Counted from the stretch's first letter, positions 46,478-57,196 are shown. The stretch is DNA of 64,000 nucleotides from Mycobacterium sp. DL (GCF_039729195.1 NZ_CP155796.1:4340001-4404000); one strand, 5' to 3'. A program made the numbers and translations. Notes: generated by a model from the letters alone, not told the origin.

Positions 46478-48790
46478 GTGACGTCTGGGTTGACCCAAGA
46501 GGTAGACACCGTCGAGCGGGCAGCCGCTACTCCCGAGCAGCCGCAGCCCTTCCGGGAGCTGGGGCTCAAGGACGACGAGTACGAACGGATCCGCGAGATC
46601 CTCGGCCGTCGGCCCACCGATGCCGAGCTTGCGATGTACTCGGTGATGTGGAGCGAGCACTGCTCCTACAAATCGTCGAAGGTGCATCTGCGCTACTTCG
46701 GCGAGACGACCACCGAGGAGATGCGCACGGCGATGCTCGCAGGCATCGGCGAAAACGCCGGCGTCGTCGACATCGGCGACGGGTGGGCGGCCACCTTCAA
46801 GGTGGAGTCGCACAACCATCCGTCCTACATCGAGCCCTACCAGGGTGCCGCCACCGGCGTCGGCGGGATCGTCCGCGACATCATGGCGATGGGTGCCCGG
46901 CCGGTGGCCGTGATGGACCAGTTGCGCTTCGGCGCCGCCGATGCGCCGGACACCAGGCGCGTCCTCGACGGCGTGGTGCGAGGCGTCGGCGGATACGGGA
47001 ACTCCCTCGGCCTGCCCAACATCGGTGGTGAGACGGTCTTCGACGCGTGCTATGCGGGAAATCCGCTGGTGAACGCGCTGTGCGTGGGTGTGCTCCGCAA
47101 AGAGGACCTGCACTTGGCGTTCGCGTCGGGGACCGGCAACAAGATCATCCTGTTCGGAGCCCGCACCGGTCTGGACGGCATCGGCGGGGTGTCGGTGCTG
47201 GCGTCGGAGACGTTCGGCGGCGACGAGGGCGGGGGTGGAGCGGGCCGCAAGAAGCTGCCGTCCGTCCAGGTCGGTGACCCGTTCACCGAGAAGGTCCTCA
47301 TCGAGTGCTGCCTGGAGTTGTACGCCGCCGACCTCGTGGTCGGTATCCAGGATCTCGGTGGCGCCGGATTGGCTTGCGCTACTTCGGAACTGGCGGCTGC
47401 GGGCGATGGCGGCATGAAGGTTGCGCTGGAGACTGTGCCGCTTCGGGCGGCCAACATGACGCCGGCCGAGATCCTGTCGAGCGAATCGCAGGAACGGATG
47501 TGCGCCGTCGTCACGCCGGACAACGTCGATGCTTTCATGGCGGTGTGCCGCAAGTGGGATGTGCTGGCCACGGTCATCGGTGAGGTCACCGACGGAGATC
47601 GGCTGGAGATCACCTGGCACGGCGAAACCGTCGTCGACGTGCCGCCGCGCACGGTCGCCCACGAGGGGCCGGTGTACGAACGGCCAGTTCGGCGACCCGA
47701 CACCCAGGACGCACTCAACGCCGACACATCGGCGTCGATTCCCCGGCCGTCGAGTGGGGACGAACTGCGCGCGACGTTGCTCGCGATGGTCGGCAGCCCA
47801 CATCTGTGCAGCCGGGCGTTCATCACCGAACAGTACGACCGCTATGTCCGAGGCAACACCGTGCTGGCCGAGAACGCCGACGGCGGCGTGCTCCGCGTCG
47901 ACGAGGAGACCGGGCGCGGTATCGCGATCTCCACCGACGCCTCGGGTCGGTACACGGCGCTCGACCCGTACACGGGAGCCCAGCTTGCCCTGTCGGAGGC
48001 GTACCGGAACGTCGCCGTCACCGGCGCCACCCCGATCGCGGTCACCAATTGCCTGAACTTCGGTTCACCCGAGGACCCGGGCGTGATGTGGCAGTTCTCG
48101 CAGGCGGTCCGCGGGCTGGCCGATGGTGCTGCGACACTGGGCATTCCGGTCACCGGCGGGAACGTCAGCTTCTACAACCAGACCGGAACCACGGCGATCC
48201 TGCCCACCCCGGTCGTCGGCGTGCTCGGCGTCATCGACGATGTGAAGCGGCGCATCCCCACCGGCCTCGGCAACGAACCCGGCGAGACCTTGATCCTTCT
48301 CGGCGACACCCGCGACGAGTTCGACGGTTCGATCTGGGCTCAGGTCACCGCCGAGCATCTCGGCGGCCTGCCGCCTGCCGTGGATCTGGAACGGGAACGA
48401 CTGCTGGCCGACGTGCTGACTGCCGCGTCGCGCGACGGTCTTGTCTCCGCCGCCCACGATCTGTCCGAGGGCGGTCTGATCCAGGCAGTGGTCGAGGCTG
48501 CGCTCACCGGCGAAACCGGTTGCCGCATCGTGCTTCCCGAGTCGGTCGACCCGTTCGTGTTCCTGTTCTCCGAATCCTCCGGGCGGGTGCTCGTCGCGGT
48601 GCCCCGCACCGAGGAGAGCAGGTTCACCGCGATGTGCCAGGCCCGCGGATTACCGGCCACCCGGATCGGTGTCGTCGACCAGGGGCCCGACGGGGGCCAG
48701 GCGGCCGTCGAGGTGCAGGGCCAGTTCGCGGTCACCTTGGAGGAGTTACGGAGCACGTCGGAGGGCGTGCTGCCCGGGTTGTTCGGGTGA
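46478..48790 (+). CDS. purL: FGAM synthase large subunit PurL
   Basis: A 770-residue PurL, the catalytic subunit that converts FGAR to FGAM with ATP and ammonia from Pur[25 protein letters not shown] and [12 protein letters not shown] are diagnostic of the small-type PurL that needs PurS and PurQ. The GTG at 46478 is 6 nt from TAGACT. The stop overlaps the next gene as GTGA. Confidence 0.97.
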   Translation: MTSGLTQEVDTVERAAATPEQPQPFRELGLKDDEYERIREILGRRPTDAELAMYSVMWSEHCSYKSSKVHLRYFGETTTEEMRTAMLAGIGENAGVVDIGDGWAATFKVESHNHPSYIEPYQGAATGVGGIVRDIMAMGARPVAVMDQLRFGAADAPDTRRVLDGVVRGVGGYGNSLGLPNIGGETVFDACYAGNPLVNALCVGVLRKEDLHLAFASGTGNKIILFGARTGLDGIGGVSVLASETFGGDEGGGGAGRKKLPSVQVGDPFTEKVLIECCLELYAADLVVGIQDLGGAGLACATSELAAAGDGGMKVALETVPLRAANMTPAEILSSESQERMCAVVTPDNVDAFMAVCRKWDVLATVIGEVTDGDRLEITWHGETVVDVPPRTVAHEGPVYERPVRRPDTQDALNADTSASIPRPSSGDELRATLLAMVGSPHLCSRAFITEQYDRYVRGNTVLAENADGGVLRVDEETGRGIAISTDASGRYTALDPYTGAQLALSEAYRNVAVTGATPIAVTNCLNFGSPEDPGVMWQFSQAVRGLADGAATLGIPVTGGNVSFYNQTGTTAILPTPVVGVLGVIDDVKRRIPTGLGNEPGETLILLGDTRDEFDGSIWAQVTAEHLGGLPPAVDLERERLLADVLTAASRDGLVSAAHDLSEGGLIQAVVEAALTGETGCRIVLPESVDPFVFLFSESSGRVLVAVPRTEESRFTAMCQARGLPATRIGVVDQGPDGGQAAVEVQGQFAVTLEELRSTSEGVLPGLFG

Positions 48791-50499
48791 CTTCGCAGAC
48801 CCACAAGGAAAACCCCGTCTACCTGTGGGCGTGGCGCCTGGTGCGATTGGATTTCACCGGCGCCGTGTTCGGCGCACTGTTCTTCTGCCTGTCGATGACA
48901 CCGTCGCTGCTGCCCAGGGACTGGCTGTTCCAGGGCCTGATCGGCGGCGTCACCGCCGCCATCGGATACGGCATCGGGGTGTTCGTGTCCACGATGATCG
49001 GTCGTTTCCTGCTGGCGCGTCGGCGGTGGTGGCCGCCGCCCGCCCGGGTGTCCTACGCGCTCAAGGCAATCGCAGTCGTGATGTCGGTGGGGGCCTGTGC
49101 GCTGATCGTGATCCCGGCGGCCGCCTGGCAACGGCAGGTCTCCGCGCTGATGGGTGTCGAAGGGCCGGGCACGGCCGGCTATCTGCGCACTCTCGTCCTG
49201 GCAGCAGTGGTTGCAGGGGTCTGCGTGGCGGCGAGTCGGCTGCTGCTGGACCTCATCAAGACGATGGCACGTGTTTTCATCCGCCGCTGGCGACTGTCCG
49301 ACGAGGTGGCGCTGTTCATCGGCACGGGCATCGTCGTGGTGTTGGTGATCACGCTGGTCAACGGCGTCCTGGTGCGGGGCTTCCTGGCCGGGGCCAACCG
49401 GGTGTTCCAACCGCAGAACACCACCACCAGGGAGGGTGTGATCCAGCCCGATGAACCCGAAAGATCCGGCAGCCCGGAGTCTTTCGCATCGTGGGAATCG
49501 CTGGGCTACCAGGGGAGGAACTTCGTCGCCGGCGGTCCAGGCGCCGAGGAGCTGACCCGCCTCAACGGCCGGCCCGCCGAGGAACCGATCCGGGTGTACG
49601 TCGGCCTGCAGACGGCCGACACCGACGAAGCTCGCATGGCCGTGTTGCTCAGCGAACTCGAGCGCAGCGGCGCCTTCGAGCGCGAGGTGCTGGTCATCGT
49701 GCCGACCACGGGGACCGGATGGGTGAACCCGATCGCGGCGAGGTCGCTGGAGATGATGTACAACGGCGACACCGCGATCGTCGGATCGCAGTATTCGTAT
49801 CTGCCGAGCTGGATCTCGTTCCTGGGCGACCAGCAGAAGTCGATGGACTCGGGCCGGATGATGATCGACGCGATCCACGACCGATGGGTCCAGTTGCCGG
49901 AGGACGAGCGTCCCCGCCTGCTGCTGTACGGGGAGAGCCTCGGCTCGATGGCCGGCCAGGGGGCATTCGACTGGTTGCCGGACATCTCGCGGATGGGTTT
50001 CTCCTCGGTGCTCTGGGTCGGCCCGCCCAACGCCAGCCCGCTGTGGCAGGCAATCACGGCGCGCCGCGACCCGGGCACCCCCGAAGTGGAACCGCGCTAC
50101 GACGACGGCCGCACCGTACGGTTCTCCCAGGGAAACGACGCCGCTCAGATCGCCAGGGACACCGCCGATCCGTGGGACGGCACCAGAGTGCTCTTCCTGC
50201 AGCATGCTTCGGATCCGATCGTCTGGTGGTCGCCGGAACTGCTGTTCACCCGTCCGGATTGGCTCGCCGAGCCGCCGGGGCGCGACCGGACCGCATCGAT
50301 GCGGTGGTATCCCATCATCACGTTCTGGCAGGTCGCAGCGGACATGACAAATGCCGCTTCGGTGCCCGACGGCCACGGGCACAACTACGGCGACTTCATC
50401 CTCGACGGATGGGCAGGCGTCGCCGCACCTCCGGGTTGGACGCCGTCGGACACCGAGCGGATCCGAGGAGCGTTGCAGCAGAACGAGTCCGCCGCATAG
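48787..50499 (+). CDS. Alpha/beta-hydrolase membrane protein (Abhydrolase_9 type)
   Basis: A 570-residue protein. The N-terminal half (about 25-205) has five or six membrane segments, the Abhydrolase_9_N type. The C-terminal half (about 230-560) is a hydrolase with nucleophile in LLYGESLGS, an Asp/His region near HASDPIVWW and HGHNYGDF. It probably acts on a lipid or envelope substrate at the outer face of the membrane (inference). It is translationally coupled to purL and to the next CPBP gene. Confidence 0.85.
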   Translation: MTSQTHKENPVYLWAWRLVRLDFTGAVFGALFFCLSMTPSLLPRDWLFQGLIGGVTAAIGYGIGVFVSTMIGRFLLARRRWWPPPARVSYALKAIAVVMSVGACALIVIPAAAWQRQVSALMGVEGPGTAGYLRTLVLAAVVAGVCVAASRLLLDLIKTMARVFIRRWRLSDEVALFIGTGIVVVLVITLVNGVLVRGFLAGANRVFQPQNTTTREGVIQPDEPERSGSPESFASWESLGYQGRNFVAGGPGAEELTRLNGRPAEEPIRVYVGLQTADTDEARMAVLLSELERSGAFEREVLVIVPTTGTGWVNPIAARSLEMMYNGDTAIVGSQYSYLPSWISFLGDQQKSMDSGRMMIDAIHDRWVQLPEDERPRLLLYGESLGSMAGQGAFDWLPDISRMGFSSVLWVGPPNASPLWQAITARRDPGTPEVEPRYDDGRTVRFSQGNDAAQIARDTADPWDGTRVLFLQHASDPIVWWSPELLFTRPDWLAEPPGRDRTASMRWYPIITFWQVAADMTNAASVPDGHGHNYGDFILDGWAGVAAPPGWTPSDTERIRGALQQNESAA

Positions 50500-51191
50500 T
50501 GCGGGACAAGCTGCGGGCGGGCGCATTGGCGGCGGCGCTATTGGGATGGAGCGTGGCGGCGCCGCGGATCCCGGCTCGGTGGCATCCGCTTCCACACGCG
50601 CTGTTCGGCGTCGCGATGTCGTCGGTCAGCGGTGCATCGCTGGGCCTGCGGCCACCGACACTGTGGGCCGGCCTGCGGTGGGGGGCGGCTGCCGCGGCCC
50701 CTGTGGTGCTCGCTGTTGCTGCGGGAACAGCGATTTCGCCGGTGCGAGACGGCATGGCCGAACGCACGCTGCCGGCGCCGACGGGTCGATGGCTGCTGCT
50801 GCGTATCCCGATCGGCACGGTGTGGGCCGAGGAGGCGGCCTACCGGGCGGCGCTGGGATCTACCGCGACGCGGGCGTTCGGCGAGTCCCGCGGGCAGCTG
50901 TTCGCCGCGGCGGCGTTCGGCCTGTCCCACCTGCCGGACGCCCGCGCGACGGGTGAGTCGCTGCCCGGCACGATCCTGGTCACCGGTGCCGCAGGCTGGA
51001 TCTTCGGCCGGCTCTACGCGAAGTCGGGCAGCCTTGCCGCACCGATGCTCGCCCACCTCGCTGTCAACGAGGCCGGCGCGATCGCCGCGCTGATGGTGCA
51101 GCGTCGGGGTGGGGAAGAGGTCAGGCGACGTTGCGGACGTGCGCGACCAGCTGGTGCGGTTCGGTCGTCTGGTCGTCGATTCCGAAGCTGA
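50499..51191 (+). CDS. CPBP intramembrane metalloprotease
   Basis: A 230-residue membrane protein of the CAAX/CPBP protease family. The motifs EExxxR (E111, E112, R116), FxxxH (H144 in FGLSH) and HxxxN (H186, N190) are complete. The GTG overlaps the preceding stop by one base (TAGTG). The last 24 residues are Arg/Gly-rich and read over the convergent PPOX gene by 71 bp, so the true C-terminus may be an artefact of read-through or a real tail. Matches the Rv0804 position. Confidence 0.85.
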   Translation: MRDKLRAGALAAALLGWSVAAPRIPARWHPLPHALFGVAMSSVSGASLGLRPPTLWAGLRWGAAAAAPVVLAVAAGTAISPVRDGMAERTLPAPTGRWLLLRIPIGTVWAEEAAYRAALGSTATRAFGESRGQLFAAAAFGLSHLPDARATGESLPGTILVTGAAGWIFGRLYAKSGSLAAPMLAHLAVNEAGAIAALMVQRRGGEEVRRRCGRARPAGAVRSSGRRFRS

Positions 51192-51549
51192 TCACCCGTC
51201 GAGGAGTGATGCGGATGATGGCGGCGTCGAGTGGGTCCCCGTTCGGTTCGCGCGGCGGGTCGTCGAGCAGGGCCTGCACGGCGGTGCCGCGTATCTCCAG
51301 GCACCGCACCCGCCACGGGTCGCGGGACGGGATGTCGTCGATGACGAACGCCACCTTGTCGTTTCGCGCGAGGTTGCGGAACTTGCGGCTGCGTGACATC
51401 TGATAGCCGGCGATGTCGATGGTGCCGAGTTGCTCGTTGAAGGTGAACCCGACCGGGCTGTTCTGCGGCGTGCCGTCGGGCTGGATCGTGGCCAGTCTGC
51501 CGACATCGGCCTGCTTCATGAAGTCGATCTCGAAGGATGTGAAGGTCAT
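51121..51549 (-). CDS. PPOX-class F420-dependent flavin/deazaflavin oxidoreductase
   Basis: A 142-residue split-barrel protein of the pyridoxamine-phosphate-oxidase-like class. ADVGRLATIQPDGTPQNSPV and SRKFRNLARNDKVAFVIDD are typical of mycobacterial F420-dependent members. Substrate unknown. It converges on the CPBP gene with a 71-bp overlap. Confidence 0.88.
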   Translation of the reverse strand: MTFTSFEIDFMKQADVGRLATIQPDGTPQNSPVGFTFNEQLGTIDIAGYQMSRSRKFRNLARNDKVAFVIDDIPSRDPWRVRCLEIRGTAVQALLDDPPREPNGDPLDAAIIRITPRRVISFGIDDQTTEPHQLVAHVRNVA

Positions 51550-51590
51550 ACCGCAGACGGTAGAACCTCAATCGCGATTGAGGTCAAGGG

Positions 51591-52796
51591 TCACGGGTTG
51601 ATGGTCGGCTCGCCGACCTGCCTGCCCCATACGTAGTCGACCAGCATCGGTTGGGGGATACCCACGTGGTTGTAGGGGGCGATGCTGTACCCGGTGTCCA
51701 TCACCAGATAGGGCATCGGCCACAGATCGCGGGTGACCTTCTGCCAGCAACCCGGCCGGCCCTCCGGACCGCCCCTGGCGTTGATCCGCGGCAGGTTGTC
51801 GGGGTAGACGTAGGGATTGCCCGCGCCGAAGACGGTGCCGGCCGAACGCAGCGAGTAGCCGTTGTCGCCGCCGAAGACGCGGGAGATCTCGGGGCCGACC
51901 TCGGCGTAGTTCCTGGTGGTGCACAGGATCATGCCGCGATAGTCGTCCAGCAGTTTCGAGGTCGGGATCAGATCCGCGGGACCACGAATCAGGTAGGGCC
52001 CCGCCTCCTCGACGGTGGGAGTCGCGCCCTCGGCGAAACCCAGTGCGGCCATCAGCGCGGCGTCGATGTCGCCGCGATGCTCGGTGAGCGTGCGCGCCGT
52101 CTCGACGGCACGGTCGAGTCCGTCGAAGAGGTCGGGAGACGCGCTCGCGTAGACGTCCGCCAGGGCCGCCACCTGCTCGATGTCGTAGCGCAACCGGGGC
52201 ATTCTCGGATTCAGGTCCTCAAGAATCCGGTTGCCGTCGACCAGCGATTCGCCGAACCTGTCGCCCAGGCCGGTCAGCGCCTCGGCCGCGGCGCTCAGAG
52301 TCTGGTTCAGCTTGATCGGATCGACCTGCTCGGCGATCGCGGTGACGGTCTCGAACAATGTGTTGAACTCGGTCGTCACGCCCGCGACGTCGATCACGTC
52401 GTCGCTCGAGATCCGCTGCGCTACAGGAGTTTCCGGTGAGCTCACCGACACGTACTTGTTGCCGAAGACGGTCGTCGCGCGAACCTCGAAGACCGCATTC
52501 GCGGGAATGAACCGCAGATACTCCGGATCGACATCGAGAGTCAACCTGGCTGCGGGGGTGTCGTCGGACTCGACCTGCGCGATCCGGGTGACCTTGCCGA
52601 TCTCGACCCCGTTGTAGGTGACCTTGGCCCCCGGTTCCACCACCAGACCCGCCCGCGCAGCCAGCAGCGTCAATTCGGTTGTCGTCGCGAAGTGCCCGCG
52701 GAACTGTAGAAAGAGCAGGGTGCCCGCGACGACGGTGATCGCCAGGAAAAGCGCCCCCACCACTTTGTACGGCGGGTCGTCGCGGTCGACAGACAC
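51591..52796 (-). CDS. Orphan Mce family protein
   Basis: A 401-residue MCE-family protein: one N-terminal membrane segment (about 12-33), then the MCE beta-barrel domain (about 38-120) with GLVVEPGAKVTYNGVEIG and a long alpha-helical/C-terminal region. Mce proteins normally come in sets of six with two YrbE permeases; none of those is nearby. It may serve a lipid-uptake complex encoded elsewhere. Start GTG 52796 is 6 nt from TAGGGT (52808-52803). Confidence 0.85.
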   Translation of the reverse strand: MSVDRDDPPYKVVGALFLAITVVAGTLLFLQFRGHFATTTELTLLAARAGLVVEPGAKVTYNGVEIGKVTRIAQVESDDTPAARLTLDVDPEYLRFIPANAVFEVRATTVFGNKYVSVSSPETPVAQRISSDDVIDVAGVTTEFNTLFETVTAIAEQVDPIKLNQTLSAAAEALTGLGDRFGESLVDGNRILEDLNPRMPRLRYDIEQVAALADVYASASPDLFDGLDRAVETARTLTEHRGDIDAALMAALGFAEGATPTVEEAGPYLIRGPADLIPTSKLLDDYRGMILCTTRNYAEVGPEISRVFGGDNGYSLRSAGTVFGAGNPYVYPDNLPRINARGGPEGRPGCWQKVTRDLWPMPYLVMDTGYSIAPYNHVGIPQPMLVDYVWGRQVGEPTINP

Positions 52797-52802
52797 TTTG
52801 AG

Positions 52803-52808
52803 ACCCTA
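52803..52808 (-). promoter_or_regulatory. -10 hexamer of the orphan mce gene
   Basis: TAGGGT on the minus strand, 6 nt before the GTG at 52796. It overlaps the start region of the divergent sterol-carrier-family gene. Confidence 0.45.
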
Positions 52809-52812
52809 GATT

Positions 52813-53205
52813 ATGGCCGTCCGCCGTAGTGCCGATCCGGAAAAGACCCGCGCCGCAGTGCTGGCCGTGGCGGGCTGGCTGCGCGACGAAAGCGCGTCCC
52901 CGCCGAGCCGTACCGAACTGGCCGAAGCCGTGCGGGCCACCGCGAGAACCCTGCCGCTGCTGGCGCCGGGAGCGGCCGTCGAGGTGAGGGTGCCACCGTT
53001 TGTCGCCGTCCAGTGCATCTCGGGGCTGACGCACACCCGCGGCAACCCGCCGAACGTGGTCGAAGCCGACCCGCGCACCTGGCTGCTGCTGGCGACGGGG
53101 CTGCTGTCCGTCACCGACGCCGCCTCGGTGGGCGCGTTGCAGATGTCGGGCGGGCGGGCCGGAGAGATCGCCGACCTGCTGCCGATCGTCGGACTATCCG
53201 ACTGA
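52813..53205 (+). CDS. Sterol carrier family protein (Rv0807-like)
   Basis: A 130-residue actinobacterial protein of the sterol-carrier-like family (SCP_3 type), with AVEVRVPPFVAVQCISG near residues 55-71 and PNVVEADPRTWLLLATG. The ligand is unknown. The ATG lies directly after TAGATT, which may double as promoter. It is divergent from the mce gene. Confidence 0.8.
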   Translation: MAVRRSADPEKTRAAVLAVAGWLRDESASPPSRTELAEAVRATARTLPLLAPGAAVEVRVPPFVAVQCISGLTHTRGNPPNVVEADPRTWLLLATGLLSVTDAASVGALQMSGGRAGEIADLLPIVGLSD

Positions 53206-53218
53206 CCCGCGGGCCGCC

Positions 53219-54601
53219 TCAACCGAAATAGGGTTGGTCCTGCACCCAGTTGAACCCGCGGCTGCGCAGTGTGAAGTCGTCGAGCGGTTGGCGCTTTAAC
53301 GCGATCGTCACCGGACTGCCGTCGAGGGTGCCCTCCAGGCGCAGCGTGTCCGGGCTCTGCCGGTCGACGGTCATCGTCGCCCACGGTGCAGGTGGTTCTC
53401 CCGGCGGGGCCGACAGGTCGGTCAGCGTCAGCGTGTCGCCCTCCATCGACGCCGCGACATCGACCAGCTCACCGTTCATCCGCTGGTAGGTCACCACCTG
53501 CGGCGCATCGAAAACGAGCCGTTGCCAACGGGTCTCATCGGTGATCAGCGGCGGGCGGGGGGTGTCGTCGACGGTGAACTCGCTGACCGACCAGATGCCG
53601 TACAGGTCCGGTTTTTCTCGCCCGTCGCCGACTTCCTGCCACAGTTGAACGTTGAGGATGAGGCATCCGGCCAGCACCCACAGGCCGAGGGCCACCTGCA
53701 CGGCCGCCGCGATGCGGTTGTGCCGCGCCGATTCGAAGAGGGGGCGACGCGCCTCGGAGTCGGTCGCCCGGCCGGCCAGAGCGCCTGCCAGGCGTCGTGC
53801 CTGTGGTGCCAGCAGCACCACGCTGATGAGCAGCAGGTGCGACGACAGGATCTTCACCGGTACGTCGTAGGTCATGTTCAGCAGGAAGATCTGGGCGGTG
53901 GCGCCCACGCTCAACAACGCGCCGGCGGTCGCGGTTCGCGGTAGGAACAGCAGTACCCCGGCCAGTACCTCCACAGACCCCAACACGATCTCGTAGGGAT
54001 GAGACGTGCCGACCTGCAGCCAGAGCACCGCCATCGGGCTCAGGTTGCCGAACGGTTCGAGCAGTGCGGCCAGCGGCGGTGACGGCATCTGCGTCGGGAT
54101 GACCTTCGCGAACCCGTAGAACAACATCTGGCCGCCCAGACACAGCCGCAGGAACACCGTGAACCAGGCCGCCAGGCGCGGGTAAGAGGCCCGGTTGCGG
54201 TCGAGCACCGACCAGGCCGCCGTGGCGACGACGGCCACGACGAACAGACAGAAGACCAACACCCAGATGGCTGCCTGGTCGCCGCTGCCGGAGAACGGTT
54301 GCAGCGCGGTATCAACCCCGAAAACCGTCCGGCCCACCCAGCGGGTGACCGGTTCCAGCGTGATCATCTGCCACAGCACCGCGTTCTGCGGCAGCCACAA
54401 CGCGGCGATCCCGGCGTAGACGAACGTGATCTGGGCGAACGTGAGGCAGAACAGCCCGAGGTAGACGACCCCGAAGCGGAAGATGATGCGGGTTGCGGGG
54501 TGCCACCACTGCTGTGTTTCGGCCGGACCCGGGTGCACGCGACTCCTCCGAGAAATGTTCGCGGCGATCTCGACGTTGAACCCGTGGACCGACACCGCCA
54601 T
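53219..54601 (-). CDS. DoxX-like integral membrane protein
   Basis: A 460-residue membrane protein with about seven hydrophobic segments in residues 30-310, including a DoxX-like block FLRLCLGGQMLFYGFAKV. The C-terminal 120 residues are soluble and beta-rich. Function unknown; DoxX relatives act in membrane redox systems. The ATG at 54601 is chosen; the longer frame crosses the purF promoter. Confidence 0.82.
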   Translation of the reverse strand: MAVSVHGFNVEIAANISRRSRVHPGPAETQQWWHPATRIIFRFGVVYLGLFCLTFAQITFVYAGIAALWLPQNAVLWQMITLEPVTRWVGRTVFGVDTALQPFSGSGDQAAIWVLVFCLFVVAVVATAAWSVLDRNRASYPRLAAWFTVFLRLCLGGQMLFYGFAKVIPTQMPSPPLAALLEPFGNLSPMAVLWLQVGTSHPYEIVLGSVEVLAGVLLFLPRTATAGALLSVGATAQIFLLNMTYDVPVKILSSHLLLISVVLLAPQARRLAGALAGRATDSEARRPLFESARHNRIAAAVQVALGLWVLAGCLILNVQLWQEVGDGREKPDLYGIWSVSEFTVDDTPRPPLITDETRWQRLVFDAPQVVTYQRMNGELVDVAASMEGDTLTLTDLSAPPGEPPAPWATMTVDRQSPDTLRLEGTLDGSPVTIALKRQPLDDFTLRSRGFNWVQDQPYFG

Positions 54602-54630
54602 TCGATTCCGTCTTCGGTCGGTGTTCACCG

Positions 54631-54636
54631 TAGACT
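54631..54636 (+). promoter_or_regulatory. purF -10 hexamer
   Basis: TAGACT lies 37 bp before the GTG at 54674. A start near 54643 gives a leader of about 30 nt with the Shine-Dalgarno AGGGAG, unlike the other pur genes. Confidence 0.5.
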
Positions 54637-54673
54637 GACGAGCGTCACCCACAGCCCCCAGGGAGCAGCCATT

Positions 54674-56206
54674 GTGACCGTCGAGCCCCCCGAGAACGAT
54701 CCCAAAGAAGAATGCGGCGTATTCGGAGTGTGGGCACCCGGCGAAGAGGTGGCGAAACTCACGTATTACGGCCTCTATGCCCTACAGCACAGGGGGCAGG
54801 AAGCCGCGGGTATCGCGGTCGCCGACGGTTCGCAGGTCCTGGTGTTCAAGGATCTGGGCCTGGTGAGCCAGGTGTTCGACGAGCAGACGTTGGCCGCGAT
54901 GCCGGGTCACGTCGCCGTCGGGCACTGTCGCTACTCCACGACGGGCTCGACCACCTGGGAGAACGCTCAGCCGGTGTTCCGCAACACCGCCGCGGGCACC
55001 GGGGTTGCGCTGGGCCACAACGGAAATCTCGTCAACACCGCCGAACTCGCGGCCCGTGCTCGCGACGAGGGGCTGATGGGCAATCGTGGCGCCGTCGCCG
55101 CCACCACCGATTCCGACATTCTTGGAGCGCTGCTGGCGCACGGTGCAGCGGACTCGTCGCTCGAACAGGCCGCTCTCGAACTCCTCCCGACCGTGCGCGG
55201 CGCGTTCTGTCTGACCTTCATGGACGAGAACACCCTCTACGCAGCCCGTGACCCCCACGGCGTGCGGCCGCTGTCGCTGGGCCGGCTCGACCGCGGGTGG
55301 GTGGTGGCATCGGAGACCGCGGCGCTCGACATCGTCGGCGCGGCGTTCGTCCGTGACATCGAGCCGGGTGAACTGCTCGCGATCGACGCCGACGGCGTGC
55401 GCTCGACCCGCTTCGCCAACCCAACCCCCAAAGGGTGTGTCTTCGAGTACGTCTACCTCGCCCGGCCGGACAGCACGCTGGCCGGCAGGTCGGTGCACGC
55501 CACCCGCGTGGAGATCGGACGCAGGCTGGCCGTGGAGGCGCCCGTCGACGCCGACCTGGTGATCGGTGTCCCCGAGTCCGGCACTCCGGCGGCGGTCGGT
55601 TACGCCCAGGGCTCGGGAATCCCGTACGGGCAGGGTCTGATGAAAAACGCCTACGTCGGGCGCACCTTCATCCAGCCGTCCCAGACGATCCGCCAGTTGG
55701 GTATCCGGCTCAAGCTCAACCCGCTCAAGGAAGTCATCCGAGGCAAGCGCCTGATCGTCGTCGACGATTCGATCGTGCGAGGCAACACCCAGCGCGCCCT
55801 GATCCGGATGCTGCGTGAGGCCGGTGCCGTGGAGGTGCATGTCCGGATCGCCTCACCGCCGGTCAAATGGCCCTGCTTCTACGGCATCGACTTCGCCACG
55901 CCTGCCGAACTCATCGCCAACGCCGCGAGCAACTCGGCCGACGAGAGCGAGATGCTCGACGGCGTCCGCCGGGCGATCGGTGCCGACACGCTGAGCTACA
56001 TCAGTCGGCAGGGCATGATCGCCGCGACCGAGCAGCCGGCGTCGCGGCTGTGCTCGGCGTGTTTCGACGGCAACTATCCGATCGAACTGCCGGGCGAGAC
56101 CGCACTGGGCAAGAACGTCATCGAGCACATGCTCGAAACCGCGGCCCGCACCGGCATCCCGCTGCAGATCGAGAACGACAACGCCTCGGCGCTGCGTCGA
56201 CCCTGA
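54674..56206 (+). CDS. purF: Amidophosphoribosyltransferase
   Basis: A 510-residue first enzyme of purine synthesis, transferring ammonia from glutamine to PRPP. A 13-residue propeptide precedes nucleophile C14 (ECGVFG). The glutaminase domain has GHCRYSTTG and HNGNLVN; the PRTase domain has VVDDSIVRGNT. Iron-sulfur cysteines are in GCVFEY, WPCFYG and SRLCSACF. The GTG 54674 is the start; the longer frame reads through the doxX gene. It is not leaderless. Confidence 0.97.
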   Translation: MTVEPPENDPKEECGVFGVWAPGEEVAKLTYYGLYALQHRGQEAAGIAVADGSQVLVFKDLGLVSQVFDEQTLAAMPGHVAVGHCRYSTTGSTTWENAQPVFRNTAAGTGVALGHNGNLVNTAELAARARDEGLMGNRGAVAATTDSDILGALLAHGAADSSLEQAALELLPTVRGAFCLTFMDENTLYAARDPHGVRPLSLGRLDRGWVVASETAALDIVGAAFVRDIEPGELLAIDADGVRSTRFANPTPKGCVFEYVYLARPDSTLAGRSVHATRVEIGRRLAVEAPVDADLVIGVPESGTPAAVGYAQGSGIPYGQGLMKNAYVGRTFIQPSQTIRQLGIRLKLNPLKEVIRGKRLIVVDDSIVRGNTQRALIRMLREAGAVEVHVRIASPPVKWPCFYGIDFATPAELIANAASNSADESEMLDGVRRAIGADTLSYISRQGMIAATEQPASRLCSACFDGNYPIELPGETALGKNVIEHMLETAARTGIPLQIENDNASALRRP

Positions 56207-56221
56207 CGCCCCCGGCGGAGG

Positions 56222-57196
56222 TCACTGCGTCGCGGTGGGACTCCAGCGCATCACAGAACGACGGCCGACCTTCGGCTGATTCTCGCCCTTGAGAGCCAGC
56301 ACCACCGAGTCCCGATATCCGGTCAGGCCTTGGGCGGGCGGCGGGATGACGGAATCGATGTCGTCTTCGTGGGCGATCGCATCACATTCCAGCGAGGCGA
56401 CCAGTGGGCGCGCAAGGCCCAGCGGAATGGGAGTCACCAACCCCACCCACCAGCTGGCGATAGCCGGGGTCAGGAACGGAATGGCCACGATGAGGCGCTT
56501 ACTCAGCCCGGCCACGTCGGCGTAGACCTGCATGGCGTCGCCGTACTCGAGCACGTCGGGGCCGCCGACATCCCAGGTCCGCGATTTCGGCACCGGCGCC
56601 GTTGCGGCCTCGATCAGGTAATAGAGGATGTCGTCGATCGAGATGGGCTGAATCTTGTTGTGCACCCATTTCGGGGTGGTCATGACGGGCAGTCGGTCGG
56701 TGAGATGACGGATCATCTCGAACGACGCGGAACCGGCGCCGACGACGATGCCCGCCTGCAACACGACGGTCTCGACGCCGGATGCGATGAGGATGTCCCC
56801 GACAGCCGCACGGGACGCCAGGTGGGGTGACAGTTCACCCTCGGGGTGCAGCCCGCTGAGGTAGACGACGCGACGCACCCCGGCAGCCTTCGCCGCGGCG
56901 GCCACGTTCTGCGCGGCGCGCTTCTCCTCGGCGACGAAGTCCTTCGACGTTCCCATCGAGTGCACCAGGTAGTAGATGACGTCGGTACCCTCGAACGCCG
57001 CGGTCAGCGAGTCGGGTTTGGTCAAGTCGCCGCGCACCACCTCGGCCTGGTCCCGCCACGGCGCATCGTCGAGTTTGGCCGGGGTGCGGGCCATCGCCCG
57101 TACCTGGTGGCCACGCTCGAGCAGCGCCGGCACGAGTCTGCCGCCGATGTAACCAGTGGCGCCTGTCACCAGGCATCGAATCTGTTCAGCGGGCAC
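56222..57196 (-). CDS. NAD(P)-binding SDR/epimerase-like protein (atypical SDR)
   Basis: A 324-residue Rossmann protein with TGATGYIGG at about 12-20 and YYLVHSMG, typical of atypical SDRs related to DUF2867 fusions; it lacks an obvious YxxxK. GTG 57196 is preferred because GGAGG stands 5 nt upstream; TTG 57208 and GTG 57313 are possible. Function unknown. It diverges from purM. Confidence 0.8.
   Translation of the reverse strand: MPAEQIRCLVTGATGYIGGRLVPALLERGHQVRAMARTPAKLDDAPWRDQAEVVRGDLTKPDSLTAAFEGTDVIYYLVHSMGTSKDFVAEEKRAAQNVAAAAKAAGVRRVVYLSGLHPEGELSPHLASRAAVGDILIASGVETVVLQAGIVVGAGSASFEMIRHLTDRLPVMTTPKWVHNKIQPISIDDILYYLIEAATAPVPKSRTWDVGGPDVLEYGDAMQVYADVAGLSKRLIVAIPFLTPAIASWWVGLVTPIPLGLARPLVASLECDAIAHEDDIDSVIPPPAQGLTGYRDSVVLALKGENQPKVGRRSVMRWSPTATQ

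Noticed and set aside
47806..50499. 897-residue frame beginning inside purL
   Set aside because: Only the part from GTG 48787 is a real protein; the first 327 residues are an out-of-frame reading of purL.
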